A stretch of DNA of 64,000 nt, from contig NZ_VOHA01000024.1 in the NCBI RefSeq assembly GCF_007859315.1, positions 45,122 to 109,121 on the forward strand. Direction: 5' to 3'. The DNA is from Reyranella sp. CPCC 100927. GTDB lineage: Bacteria; Pseudomonadota; Alphaproteobacteria; Reyranellales; Reyranellaceae. The notes below the pieces were generated by a model, which had not been told where the DNA came from, did not search any database, and saw only the letters and a list, made by a program, of their open reading frames with translations. Both the position numbers and the translations under genes were made by a program. Shown here piece after piece: positions 1-6,855 of the stretch (the first letter of the stretch is position 1; every line of letters begins with the position of its first letter).

Positions 1-799
1 CGACATCAGCCTTGGCGGCTTCCAGCTGTAGAATGACGCGATCAATGCCGGCATCGCGGTCGCGCTTGACCTGATCGGCATCCTTGGCGCCCCAGACCGT
101 GACCGGAACGGTGTCCAGTGGACGGTTGGCCTCGGCTGCCATCTGCTTGAACTGCGGCAGCAGGGTGGTGACGTCGTCGTATTGCTTGCGCCGGCGATGG
201 GGCATCCAGCCATCGCCATAGCGCAGGGCCCGGCGGGCAGCGAAGGGAAACGCACCACCGACAATCACGGGCGGATGCGGCTTCTGCGTCGGCTTGGGCC
301 ACGTCATCATGGGATCGAAGTTTACGAATTCACCGTGATACTCGGGCTTCGACTGGGTCCAGATCCGCTTCATCGCCTCGACGCGCTCGCGCGCCAGCTT
401 GTGCCGGGTCTCGAACGCGGTGCCATGGTCGGCCATCTCCTCCGCGTTCCAGCCATTGCCGATCCCGAACAGGAAGCGACCGTTCGAGACCTGGTCGATG
501 GACGCCACCAGCTTGGCGGTCTGGATCGGATCGCGCTGTGCCACCAGGCAGACGCCGGTACCGACACGCAGGGTGGTGGTGACGGAAGCCGCCGCGGTCA
601 GCGACACGAAGGGATCCATCACGTCGTAGTACGCCTTGGGCAACTCGCCGCCCTGCGGGAAGGGCGTCTTGCGCGACAGCGGGATGTGCGAGTGCTCGGG
701 CGACCATACCGACTCGAAGCCACGTTCCTCCAGTGCACGTGCCAGGTCGGCCGGAGTCATCGAATAGTCCGTGAAGAACATCGCGGCGCCGATTTTCAT
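1..799 (-). CDS. Luciferase-like (LLM class) flavin-dependent oxidoreductase, 3' end cut by window edge
   Basis: Reading the minus strand from the ATG at 799 gives about 266 residues, open to the left edge, that look like a bacterial luciferase-family monooxygenase. The N-terminus begins MKIGAAMFFTDYSM, followed by an AxxxEERGFESVWSPEHSH stretch, RVGTGVCLVAQRDP, the GRFLFGIGNGWN motif and WPKPTQKPHPPVIVGG. These are the usual TIM-barrel landmarks of F420- or FMN-dependent members. A GGGAGGAACC ribosome site sits directly before the ATG, which fixes the start. The gene is divergent from the nitronate monooxygenase-like gene at 1058, so it may belong to the same catabolic locus. Substrate and cofactor (F420 or FMN) cannot be told from sequence. 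Confidence 0.85.
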   Translation of the reverse strand, partial: MKIGAAMFFTDYSMTPADLARALEERGFESVWSPEHSHIPLSRKTPFPQGGELPKAYYDVMDPFVSLTAAASVTTTLRVGTGVCLVAQRDPIQTAKLVASIDQVSNGRFLFGIGNGWNAEEMADHGTAFETRHKLARERVEAMKRIWTQSKPEYHGEFVNFDPMMTWPKPTQKPHPPVIVGGAFPFAARRALRYGDGWMPHRRRKQYDDVTTLLPQFKQMAAEANRPLDTVPVTVWGAKDADQVKRDRDAGIDRVILQLEAAKADV

Positions 800-1004
800 G
801 GTTCCTCCCGAGGGTTCGTATGTCGCGGGGATGGTGCCGCAGATGCGCGCTGCCTGTCACCCGCACGCCGCCGCCATACACAGCCGGCATGAGTCCCGTG
901 CGTTCTCCACATGGCTGGCGCGCTCCAATGCGTGCAGCATCGAACCGACCTGCGGCACGCGACCGGCGGCTGCCGTTGCAATGATGATCATGGAAGCATC
1001 TAAT

Positions 1005-1019
1005 TTCTTTTAGAAAGAA
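1005..1019. promoter_or_regulatory. Small AT-rich inverted repeat in divergent promoter region
   Basis: TTCTTT-TAG-AAAGAA is a perfect 6+3+6 palindrome in the roughly 260-bp spacer between the divergent luciferase-like gene (start 799) and the gene starting at 1058. It is AT-rich in very GC-rich surroundings and could be an operator or promoter element. No cognate regulator is visible nearby. Confidence 0.3.
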
Positions 1020-1057
1020 TGGCGTTCCGGTGTCGGAACATCGGTGGGAGCGACGTC

Positions 1058-2170
1058 ATGAAGAACCGGATGTGCGAGATGTTCGGAATCGATGTGCCGA
1101 TCTTCGCATTCTCGCATTGCCGCGACGTCGTCGTTGAAGTGTCCAAGGCCGGCGGCCTGGGCGTGCTGGGCATGGCACGCATGAGTCCGGAACGCCTGCG
1201 GCGGGAACTGGCGTGGATCGACGATCACATCGACGGCAAGCCCTACGGCATCGATATCCTGATGCCGACCACCTACCAGGAAGCGGGTGACCTGAAGTTT
1301 GATCCTGACCGTCTCTTTCCGAAGGAGCATCTCGATTTCGTGCGCGGCCTGCTGGACGATGCCGGCATTCCGCCGCTGCCGGCCGCCGATGCCGACACGA
1401 TCGTGCGTGACCTGTTGAGCGAGCTTTCCTTCACGCCGGCAGAAAGCGCCCGCATGCTCGAGATCGCGATGCAGCATCCGATCAAGCTGATCGTGAACGC
1501 GCTGGGCTCGCCACCCAAGGCGCTGGTCGAGGCCGCGCATGCCAAGGGCATCAAGGTGGCGGCACTGGCCGGCCGGCCCAAGCACGCGCTACGCCACAAG
1601 GAGAACGGCTGCGACTTCGTCATCGCCGTGGGCACCGAGGCGGGCGGCCACACCGGCTCGGTCACCTCGATGGTACTGTGGCCGCGCATCGTCGATGCGG
1701 TGGCGCCCTTGCCGGTGCTGGGCGGCGGCGGGGTCGGCCGCGGACGCCAGGTGGCGGCGGCGCTGGCGCTGGGCTGCGAGGGCGTGTGGTGCGGCTCGAT
1801 TTGGCTCAAGACGATCCAGAGCGAAGTCATTCCCGAGATCAAGGCCCGCATGTTCGCCGCCGACTCCGACGATGCCGTGCTGACGCGCAGCGTCACCGGC
1901 AAGCCGTGCCGTACGCTGCGCTGTGCCTTCACCGACGCCTACGACAAGCCCGGCGCACCGGCACCGCTGCCGGCGCCGTTGCAGAACATCCTGTGGTGGA
2001 GCGAGGGGCGGGTGCGCGTCGAGCGCGTGCGCGCCCGCGATTTCCTGACGTATCCCGTAGGCCAGATAGTGGGTGACATGACCGAGCAGGCGGCGGTCAA
2101 GGACGTGGTCTACGAGATGATGAATGAGCTTGTGGAGGCCCAGCAGCGGCTCAGCGCAATGTTCGAGTGA
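1058..2170 (+). CDS. Nitronate monooxygenase-like NAD(P)H-dependent flavin oxidoreductase
   Basis: The 370-residue product has the TIM-barrel FMN fold of the 2-nitropropane dioxygenase/NMO family. It shows an early CEMFGIDVPIFAFSHCRDVVV segment, SKAGGLGVLG, the FMN-phosphate motif GTEAGGHTGSV near the middle, then LGGGGVGRGRQVAAALALGCEGVWCG. A C-terminal EMMNELVEAQQRLSAM helix ends the protein. The ATG at 1058 is preferred over an in-frame ATG at 1019 because GGGAG lies just upstream and the conserved domain begins there. It is followed after 18 bp by an amidohydrolase gene, probably in one operon. Family members oxidise nitronates or reduce quinones and enoyl compounds; the actual substrate here is unknown. 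Confidence 0.85.
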   Translation: MKNRMCEMFGIDVPIFAFSHCRDVVVEVSKAGGLGVLGMARMSPERLRRELAWIDDHIDGKPYGIDILMPTTYQEAGDLKFDPDRLFPKEHLDFVRGLLDDAGIPPLPAADADTIVRDLLSELSFTPAESARMLEIAMQHPIKLIVNALGSPPKALVEAAHAKGIKVAALAGRPKHALRHKENGCDFVIAVGTEAGGHTGSVTSMVLWPRIVDAVAPLPVLGGGGVGRGRQVAAALALGCEGVWCGSIWLKTIQSEVIPEIKARMFAADSDDAVLTRSVTGKPCRTLRCAFTDAYDKPGAPAPLPAPLQNILWWSEGRVRVERVRARDFLTYPVGQIVGDMTEQAAVKDVVYEMMNELVEAQQRLSAMFE

Positions 2171-2188
2171 AGCAGCGAGGAGGATGAG

Positions 2189-3388
2189 ATGAGCGCAGTC
2201 GTCGTCAATCCACCCAACCAGTGGCGCCTGCAGACGCCGGGCGCCGAGGGCTGGCCGCGGACGGCCCGCCCGGAGGCGGCACGCAAGTATTTCATGGTGT
2301 CCGCCGACTGCCATGCCAACGAGCCGGTCGACCTGTGGCTCACGCGGATGGACAAGAAGTACCACGACCGCCTGCCGCACGTGATCACCGACAAGGACGG
2401 CGTGCAGTGGCGCGTGTCGGAAGGCCATCGGCCGGACCGCCTGCGCATCACGGCCATGGAAGGCGAGGATGCGCTGCGCAACAAGTCCGGTGCCACGGCT
2501 GTCGGCCGCGTCACCGACCATGACAGCGATGGCATCGACGTCGAGCTGATGTTTCCCAACAAGGGCCTCTCGATGTGGGGCACGCCCGACGCCGAATTCG
2601 CCATGGCGCAGTGCAAGGCCTGGAACGAGTGGGCTTGGGAGATGTTCGCCGACCACCAGGACCGCATCGTGGTCGCGGGCGCGATCGCCACCGGCGACCT
2701 GGAGGGCTCGATCGCCGAGATCCAGCGCTTGGCCAAGCTCGGGTTCCGTTGCCTGACCCTGCCGTGCAAGCCGGTCTGGGGATCGCACGACGTCAATCAT
2801 GTGAACTACAACCTGCCGCATTTCGACCGGCTGTGGGCGGCGATCCAGGATGCCGACCTGCCGATCACGTTCCACATCTCGACCGGCCGCGATCCGCGCG
2901 CCTCGCGCGGCAACGGCGGCGCGGTGATCAACTACGTCACGCACTCGCTGTCGCCCACCATCGAGCCGGTAGCCAACCTCTGCGCCTCGGGCGTGCTGGA
3001 ACGCTTCCCGCAGCTGCGCTTCGCCACCATCGAGGCCGGTATCGGCTGGATCCCGTGGCTGCTCGACGCCATGGACGAGGCCTACAAGAAGCATCATTTC
3101 TGGGTCCGTCCCAAGCTGCAGGGCCTGCCCAGCGACTACTACCGCGCCCACGGCTTCGCCTCGTTCCAGGAGGACCAGGCCGGCCTCGACCTTGCCGACT
3201 CGCACCGGCTGGCCGACAATTTCATGTGGGCCAATGACTACCCGCATCACGAGGGCACCTGGCCGCACTCGGCCGAAGCGATCGAGCGCACGATGGGCCA
3301 CCTGTCGGACGCGACGCGGGCCAAGATCCTGGGACTGAACGCGGCGCGCTTTCTCAAGCTCGACGTTCCGGCGCGTTATCAGGCCTAG
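2189..3388 (+). CDS. Amidohydrolase-2 family metal-dependent hydrolase/decarboxylase
   Basis: A 399-residue protein of the amidohydrolase-2 (ACMSD/LigW-like) TIM-barrel group. Visible landmarks are the N-terminal VSADCHANEPVDLW metal-site strand, LPITFHISTGRDP containing the central histidine, LRFATIEAGIGWIPWLLDAMDE and the C-terminal NDYPHHEGTWPHS with the last metal ligand. An AGGAGG ribosome site precedes the ATG. It lies between the nitronate monooxygenase-like gene and the thiolase-fold gene on the same strand. Relatives hydrolyse or decarboxylate ring-cleavage acids, so a step after aromatic or cyclic ring opening is a reasonable inference, not a demonstrated function. Confidence 0.85.
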   Translation: MSAVVVNPPNQWRLQTPGAEGWPRTARPEAARKYFMVSADCHANEPVDLWLTRMDKKYHDRLPHVITDKDGVQWRVSEGHRPDRLRITAMEGEDALRNKSGATAVGRVTDHDSDGIDVELMFPNKGLSMWGTPDAEFAMAQCKAWNEWAWEMFADHQDRIVVAGAIATGDLEGSIAEIQRLAKLGFRCLTLPCKPVWGSHDVNHVNYNLPHFDRLWAAIQDADLPITFHISTGRDPRASRGNGGAVINYVTHSLSPTIEPVANLCASGVLERFPQLRFATIEAGIGWIPWLLDAMDEAYKKHHFWVRPKLQGLPSDYYRAHGFASFQEDQAGLDLADSHRLADNFMWANDYPHHEGTWPHSAEAIERTMGHLSDATRAKILGLNAARFLKLDVPARYQA

Positions 3389-3505
3389 GTGGCATCGCCA
3401 GCTGAAACGGCCGCTTCATGGTGACGTGAGGCGGTTCGCATGGCGGTCGTGTGCGGCCTTCGTGGTTCGACAAGCACGCCACGAAGGCTATGTCTGAAGG
3501 GTGGC

Positions 3506-3580
3506 TGTCATCCCGAGCGCAGCGCAGCGAGGGATCTTTTTTTGTGACGAAAAGAGTCCTCGCTGCGCTCGGAATGACAG
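3506..3580. repeat. Intergenic palindromic repeat (CTGTCATYCCGAGCG family, full copy)
   Basis: Left arm CTGTCATCCCGAGCGCAGC and right arm GCTGCGCTCGGAATGACAG face each other across a short A/T-rich loop, forming a long near-perfect hairpin between the amidohydrolase and thiolase-fold genes. A shorter, related palindrome occurs at 5243-5273. This looks like a dispersed REP-type element; a role in transcript attenuation or mRNA stability is possible. Confidence 0.75.
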
Positions 3581-3607
3581 AACGACGTTGGATGAAGAGG
3601 AGGCGCA

Positions 3608-4789
3608 ATGACCGAGCGCACGCTGCGCGGCAAGGTGGCTATCGTCGGTATCGGTGAGACGCCCTACTACAAACACGGCAAGTCGCCCGATCCCGAATTC
3701 AAGTTGGCATTGAAGGCGATCCTCGCCGCCTGTGCCGATGCCGGCATCGATCCCCGCAAGATCGACGGCTTCGCCTCCTACAGCAACGACCGCAACGATC
3801 CCTCACGCCTGGCAGCGGCGCTGGGGTTGCCGGCGCTGCGCTTCTCCAACATGCAGTGGGGTGGCGGCGGCGGCGGCGGCGCCGGCGCCGTCGGCAACGC
3901 AGCAGCCGCCGTGGCCGCCGGCCTCGCCGATTGCATCGTGGTGTTCCGCGCCCTGGCGCAGGGCCAGTTCCAGCGCTTCGGCGCCGCACCGCCGGGCGGC
4001 GTGGCCACGGGTGAGGCGGCGCTGAACGCGCCCTATGGCGTAATGTCGCCGGCGCAGCGTTATGCCATGCGCGCCATGCGCTTCATCCACGAGAACAAGA
4101 TCGCGCCCAGTGCGCAGCGCGCGATTGCGCTGGCGTCCTATCACCACGCTCAACGCAACCCGCGCGCGGTGATGCACGGCAAGCCGCTGACGGCGGAAGC
4201 CTACGATGCGTCGCGCTGGATCGTCGAGCCGTGGCGGCTGTTCGACTGCTGCATGGAGAACGATGGCGCCGCAGCGCTGATCATCGTGCCGGCCGAGCAG
4301 GCGCGCGACTTTGCCAAGAAGCCGGCCTATCTACTGGCGTCGGCCCAGGGCTCTGAATACCGCAACGGCGCACGCGGGCACAACGCGCCGCTCTACGCGA
4401 CGTCGAGCTTCACCACCGTGGCGCCGCAGCTCTACGCCATGGCCAAGGTGAAGCCGTCCGATGTCGACGTGCTGCAGAGCTACGAGAACTTCACCGGCGG
4501 CGTGCTGATGAGCCTGGTCGAACACGGGTTCTGTACCGCCGAAGAGGCCAGCGACTTCCTGGTACCGGAAAACCTGATGGCGCCGACGGGCAAGCTGCCG
4601 CTCAACACCAGCGGCGGCAATCTCGCCGAGTGCTACATGCATGGGCTGGAGCTGCAGGTCGAGGCGGTGCGCCAGCTGCGCGGCGAGTCGACGGCGCAGG
4701 TGCCCGACCCGCACGTATCGATGGTGATCTCCGGCCCAATGGTGACGCCGGTATCGAGCATGATCCTGGGCAGCGCGGAGACCTTGTGA
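3608..4789 (+). CDS. Thiolase-fold protein without catalytic cysteine (Ltp2/lipid-transfer-like, probable aldolase subunit)
   Basis: The 393-residue protein has the thiolase-superfamily layout: VAIVGIGETPY at the N-terminus, a glycine-rich nucleotide-loop segment near residues 80-105, YENFTGG near 295, and GGNLAECYMHG near 340. The usual nucleophile segment (VNxxCxSG) is replaced by NMQWGGGGGG, so no thiolase cysteine is present. Cysteine-less members such as Ltp2 are retro-aldolases in steroid side-chain degradation and act with a DUF35 OB-fold partner. Exactly such a partner overlaps the end of this gene (ATGA). I therefore infer a carbon-carbon lyase pair rather than a thiolase. The start has a GAAGAGGAGG ribosome site. 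Confidence 0.8.
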   Translation: MTERTLRGKVAIVGIGETPYYKHGKSPDPEFKLALKAILAACADAGIDPRKIDGFASYSNDRNDPSRLAAALGLPALRFSNMQWGGGGGGGAGAVGNAAAAVAAGLADCIVVFRALAQGQFQRFGAAPPGGVATGEAALNAPYGVMSPAQRYAMRAMRFIHENKIAPSAQRAIALASYHHAQRNPRAVMHGKPLTAEAYDASRWIVEPWRLFDCCMENDGAAALIIVPAEQARDFAKKPAYLLASAQGSEYRNGARGHNAPLYATSSFTTVAPQLYAMAKVKPSDVDVLQSYENFTGGVLMSLVEHGFCTAEEASDFLVPENLMAPTGKLPLNTSGGNLAECYMHGLELQVEAVRQLRGESTAQVPDPHVSMVISGPMVTPVSSMILGSAETL

Positions 4790-5238
4790 TGACCACCGCA
4801 ACCTATCTCCGCCCGGGCCTGCCGGCGCCGGTGGCCGAGAACGACGCGCTGGATGCTCCCTATTGGGAGGGCACGCGGCGTGGCGTGCTGATGGTGCAGC
4901 GCTGCAAAGCCTGCGGTACCTGGCAGTGGGGGCCGGAGTGGATCTGCCACAAGTGCCTGTCGTTCGATGTCGGCTGGCAGCAGGTCGACGGCCGCGGCCG
5001 CATCTATAGCTGGGAGCGGCCCTGGCATCCGGTGCATCCGGCGCTCAAGGAGCAGGGGCCCTATATCGTGGTGCTGGTCGAGATGCCGCAGGCAGGCGGT
5101 ATCCGCATGCTGGGCAACCTGCTGGGCGATCCCAAGCAGGAGGTGCGCATCGGCGCCGAGGTCGAGGCCGTGTTCGAGCCGCACGACGAGGCCAAGCCAC
5201 CGTTCACCCTGGTGCAGTGGCGGTACGCCGCCAAGTGA
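4789..5238 (+). CDS. Zn-ribbon OB-fold protein (DUF35, ChsH2-like)
   Basis: A 149-residue protein beginning at an ATG that overlaps the preceding stop (ATGA). It has the N-terminal helix and rubredoxin-like zinc ribbon of the DUF35 family, with cysteines 39, 42, 53 and 56 in CKAC and CHKC pairs. An OB-fold with YSWERPWHPVHPAL and YIVVLVEMPQAGGIRMLGNL follows. In steroid degradation DUF35 proteins bind acyl-CoA and complete the aldolase complex with a thiolase-fold partner. The overlap strongly suggests the two proteins here form such a complex. The substrate is unknown. Confidence 0.88.
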   Translation: MTTATYLRPGLPAPVAENDALDAPYWEGTRRGVLMVQRCKACGTWQWGPEWICHKCLSFDVGWQQVDGRGRIYSWERPWHPVHPALKEQGPYIVVLVEMPQAGGIRMLGNLLGDPKQEVRIGAEVEAVFEPHDEAKPPFTLVQWRYAAK

Positions 5239-5242
5239 GTCT

Positions 5243-5273
5243 CTGTCATTCCTCGCTACGCTCGGGATGACAG
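5243..5273. repeat. Intergenic palindromic repeat (short copy), possible bidirectional terminator
   Basis: A 31-bp imperfect palindrome with arms CTGTCATTCC and GGGATGACAG, related to the arms of the element at 3506-3580. It sits between the convergent DUF35 and LysR genes, so it may also act as a terminator, although no long T-run follows. Confidence 0.7.
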
Positions 5274-5275
5274 GC

Positions 5276-6241
5276 TTAGCTCGCCGCAGCCGTTTCGATC
5301 GACGCTGATTCGCGCGGCGTCGACAGCACGGTCCGTTCGGCTTCCTGCGCCATCCAGCTGACGAACAGATCGACGCGGCGGTCGCCGATCAGGCGCGGTG
5401 TCCAGCGCGCGACATGCAGCTTGCTCGATGTCATGGCGATCGAGGTGTCGGCCAGCGCCGGCACCAGGCGGCCTTCGGCGAGCGCATCGTGCACCAGCAG
5501 CGAGCGGCACAGCGCGACACCGATGCCGTTCAGCGCCGCCGTCAGGCTGAGACCGATCTCGCTGAAGCGCAACTCGCCGTTCTTCTGCTCCGGCCGCGAC
5601 AGGCCGAGCCGCTGCAGCCACACCGACCAGCTCCACTCGCCGGCGCGGCCGTTGTCCTTGTGAAGGAGCGGCAGGTGCAGCAGTCCACGGGGATCAGCCA
5701 GCGGCCGCCCATTTGGCAGCAGCGAGGGGGCGCACACCGGGAAGACCCGCTCGGAAAACAACGGCCGTTGCGTCGTCGTGCGATGCGCCTCTTCGGTCGG
5801 CACCCAGAAGATCCTGATGTCGACCGGACGGGGTGCGTCGTCGCCGGTCTCGCTGGGCGCCAGCTCGATGGCGATGCCGGGATGCGCTGCGGTGAAGCGC
5901 GGCAGGCGCCGGATCAGCCACCAGTTCGACAGCGCCGCACCGGCACTGACGGTCAGGGTCGATCGATCGGCCGCGCGGCGCCGATGGCCTTCCAGCGCGC
6001 CCAGAGCGTCGAGCGCCGCACTCGTATCGGCTGCCAGCGCCCGGCCGGCGTCGGTGAGCCTGATGCCCGGGTTCAGCCGCTCGACCAGGCGCGCATCGAG
6101 ATGCTGCTCCAGCCGCTTGAGCTGATGGCTGACCGCGCTTTGCGTGACGCCCAGCTCGGCCGCGGCGCGCGTGAAAGAGCCGTGCCGCACGACGGCATCG
6201 AAAGCCAGCAGCGGCGCCAGGGGCGGCAACGTTCGGACCAT
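5276..6241 (-). CDS. LysR family transcriptional regulator (GcvA-like)
   Basis: A 321-residue LysR-type regulator. The N-terminal winged helix reads LLAFDAVVRHGSFTRAAAELGVTQSAVSHQLKRLEQHLDARL, typical of the GcvA/AmpR branch, followed by the periplasmic-binding-protein-like effector domain. The ATG at 6241 has a strong GGAGGGACAGG ribosome site, so it is preferred to the in-frame ATG at 6274. The gene is divergent from the molybdenum hydroxylase operon and a LysR-type box lies between them, so it probably controls that operon in response to its substrate. The stop lies three bases from a palindromic repeat. Confidence 0.92.
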   Translation of the reverse strand: MVRTLPPLAPLLAFDAVVRHGSFTRAAAELGVTQSAVSHQLKRLEQHLDARLVERLNPGIRLTDAGRALAADTSAALDALGALEGHRRRAADRSTLTVSAGAALSNWWLIRRLPRFTAAHPGIAIELAPSETGDDAPRPVDIRIFWVPTEEAHRTTTQRPLFSERVFPVCAPSLLPNGRPLADPRGLLHLPLLHKDNGRAGEWSWSVWLQRLGLSRPEQKNGELRFSEIGLSLTAALNGIGVALCRSLLVHDALAEGRLVPALADTSIAMTSSKLHVARWTPRLIGDRRVDLFVSWMAQEAERTVLSTPRESASIETAAAS

Positions 6242-6259
6242 CCTGTCCCTCCGAACGCC

Positions 6260-6274
6260 ATGATATCGAATCAT
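6260..6274. promoter_or_regulatory. LysR-type operator (T-N11-A palindrome)
   Basis: ATGAT-ATCGA-ATCAT is a perfect 5+5+5 inverted repeat containing the T-N11-A core. It lies 19 bp upstream of the LysR start and about 85-100 bp upstream of the oxidoreductase small-subunit start, the expected place for a LysR recognition site controlling both directions. Confidence 0.6.
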
Positions 6275-6357
6275 GGGTTTTCAAGCAGCCTTCATTGGCT
6301 CGGCTGGTGGCGCGCGGGCAGGGTGACGCCACAGGCGTGAATGAGGATCAAACCCCA

Positions 6358-6855
6358 GTGAGCGAGTTACCTAGGCGAGGCGAGCCTCGGGTATTGCGGG
6401 TGAACGGACGCGTTCACACCGTCGATGTGCCCGATGACACGACATTGGCGACGGTGTTGCGCGACCGACTGGGGCTGAAGGGCCTGAAGGTTGCCTGCAA
6501 CCAGGCGGCCTGTGGGGCCTGCACCGTGCTGCTCGACGGCCGGGCCGTGTTCGCCTGCCATACGCTGGCGGCTCAGGTCGGGGACCGCACCGTGACGACC
6601 GTGGAGGCATTGGCCACCGGTGAGACGCTGCATCCGCTGCAGGCGGCCTTTGTCGAGCATGACGCCCTGCAGTGCGGTTTCTGTACGCCCGGCATGCTGG
6701 TGGCTATCCTCGGGGCCCGCAACGCACAGGGTACCCTGGACCGCGAGCAGCTGGTGCGGGCGATCAGCGGCAATCTCTGCCGCTGCGGCGCCTATGGGCA
6801 CATCATCGACGCCGCTCTCAGTGCGATGGGCGAGGCGTGGGACTGTCACCGATGA
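6358..6855 (+). CDS. (2Fe-2S)-binding small subunit of xanthine dehydrogenase-family oxidoreductase
   Basis: About 165 residues carrying two [2Fe-2S] domains. The plant-type ferredoxin half shows CNQAACGACTVLLDGRAVFAC and the four-helix half shows CGFCTPGML and NLCRCGAYGHI. This is the electron-relay subunit of molybdenum hydroxylases. A GTG at 6358 with GAGGA upstream gives the usual family length; an in-frame ATG at 6295 would add 21 residues. No twin-arginine signal is visible, unlike PaoA of E. coli, so the complex is probably cytoplasmic. The stop overlaps the ATG of the large subunit. Confidence 0.88.
   Translation: MSELPRRGEPRVLRVNGRVHTVDVPDDTTLATVLRDRLGLKGLKVACNQAACGACTVLLDGRAVFACHTLAAQVGDRTVTTVEALATGETLHPLQAAFVEHDALQCGFCTPGMLVAILGARNAQGTLDREQLVRAISGNLCRCGAYGHIIDAALSAMGEAWDCHR

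Noticed and set aside
1589..3301. Long minus-strand frame opposite the nitronate monooxygenase and amidohydrolase genes
   Set aside because: Antisense shadow without recognisable motifs or ribosome site.
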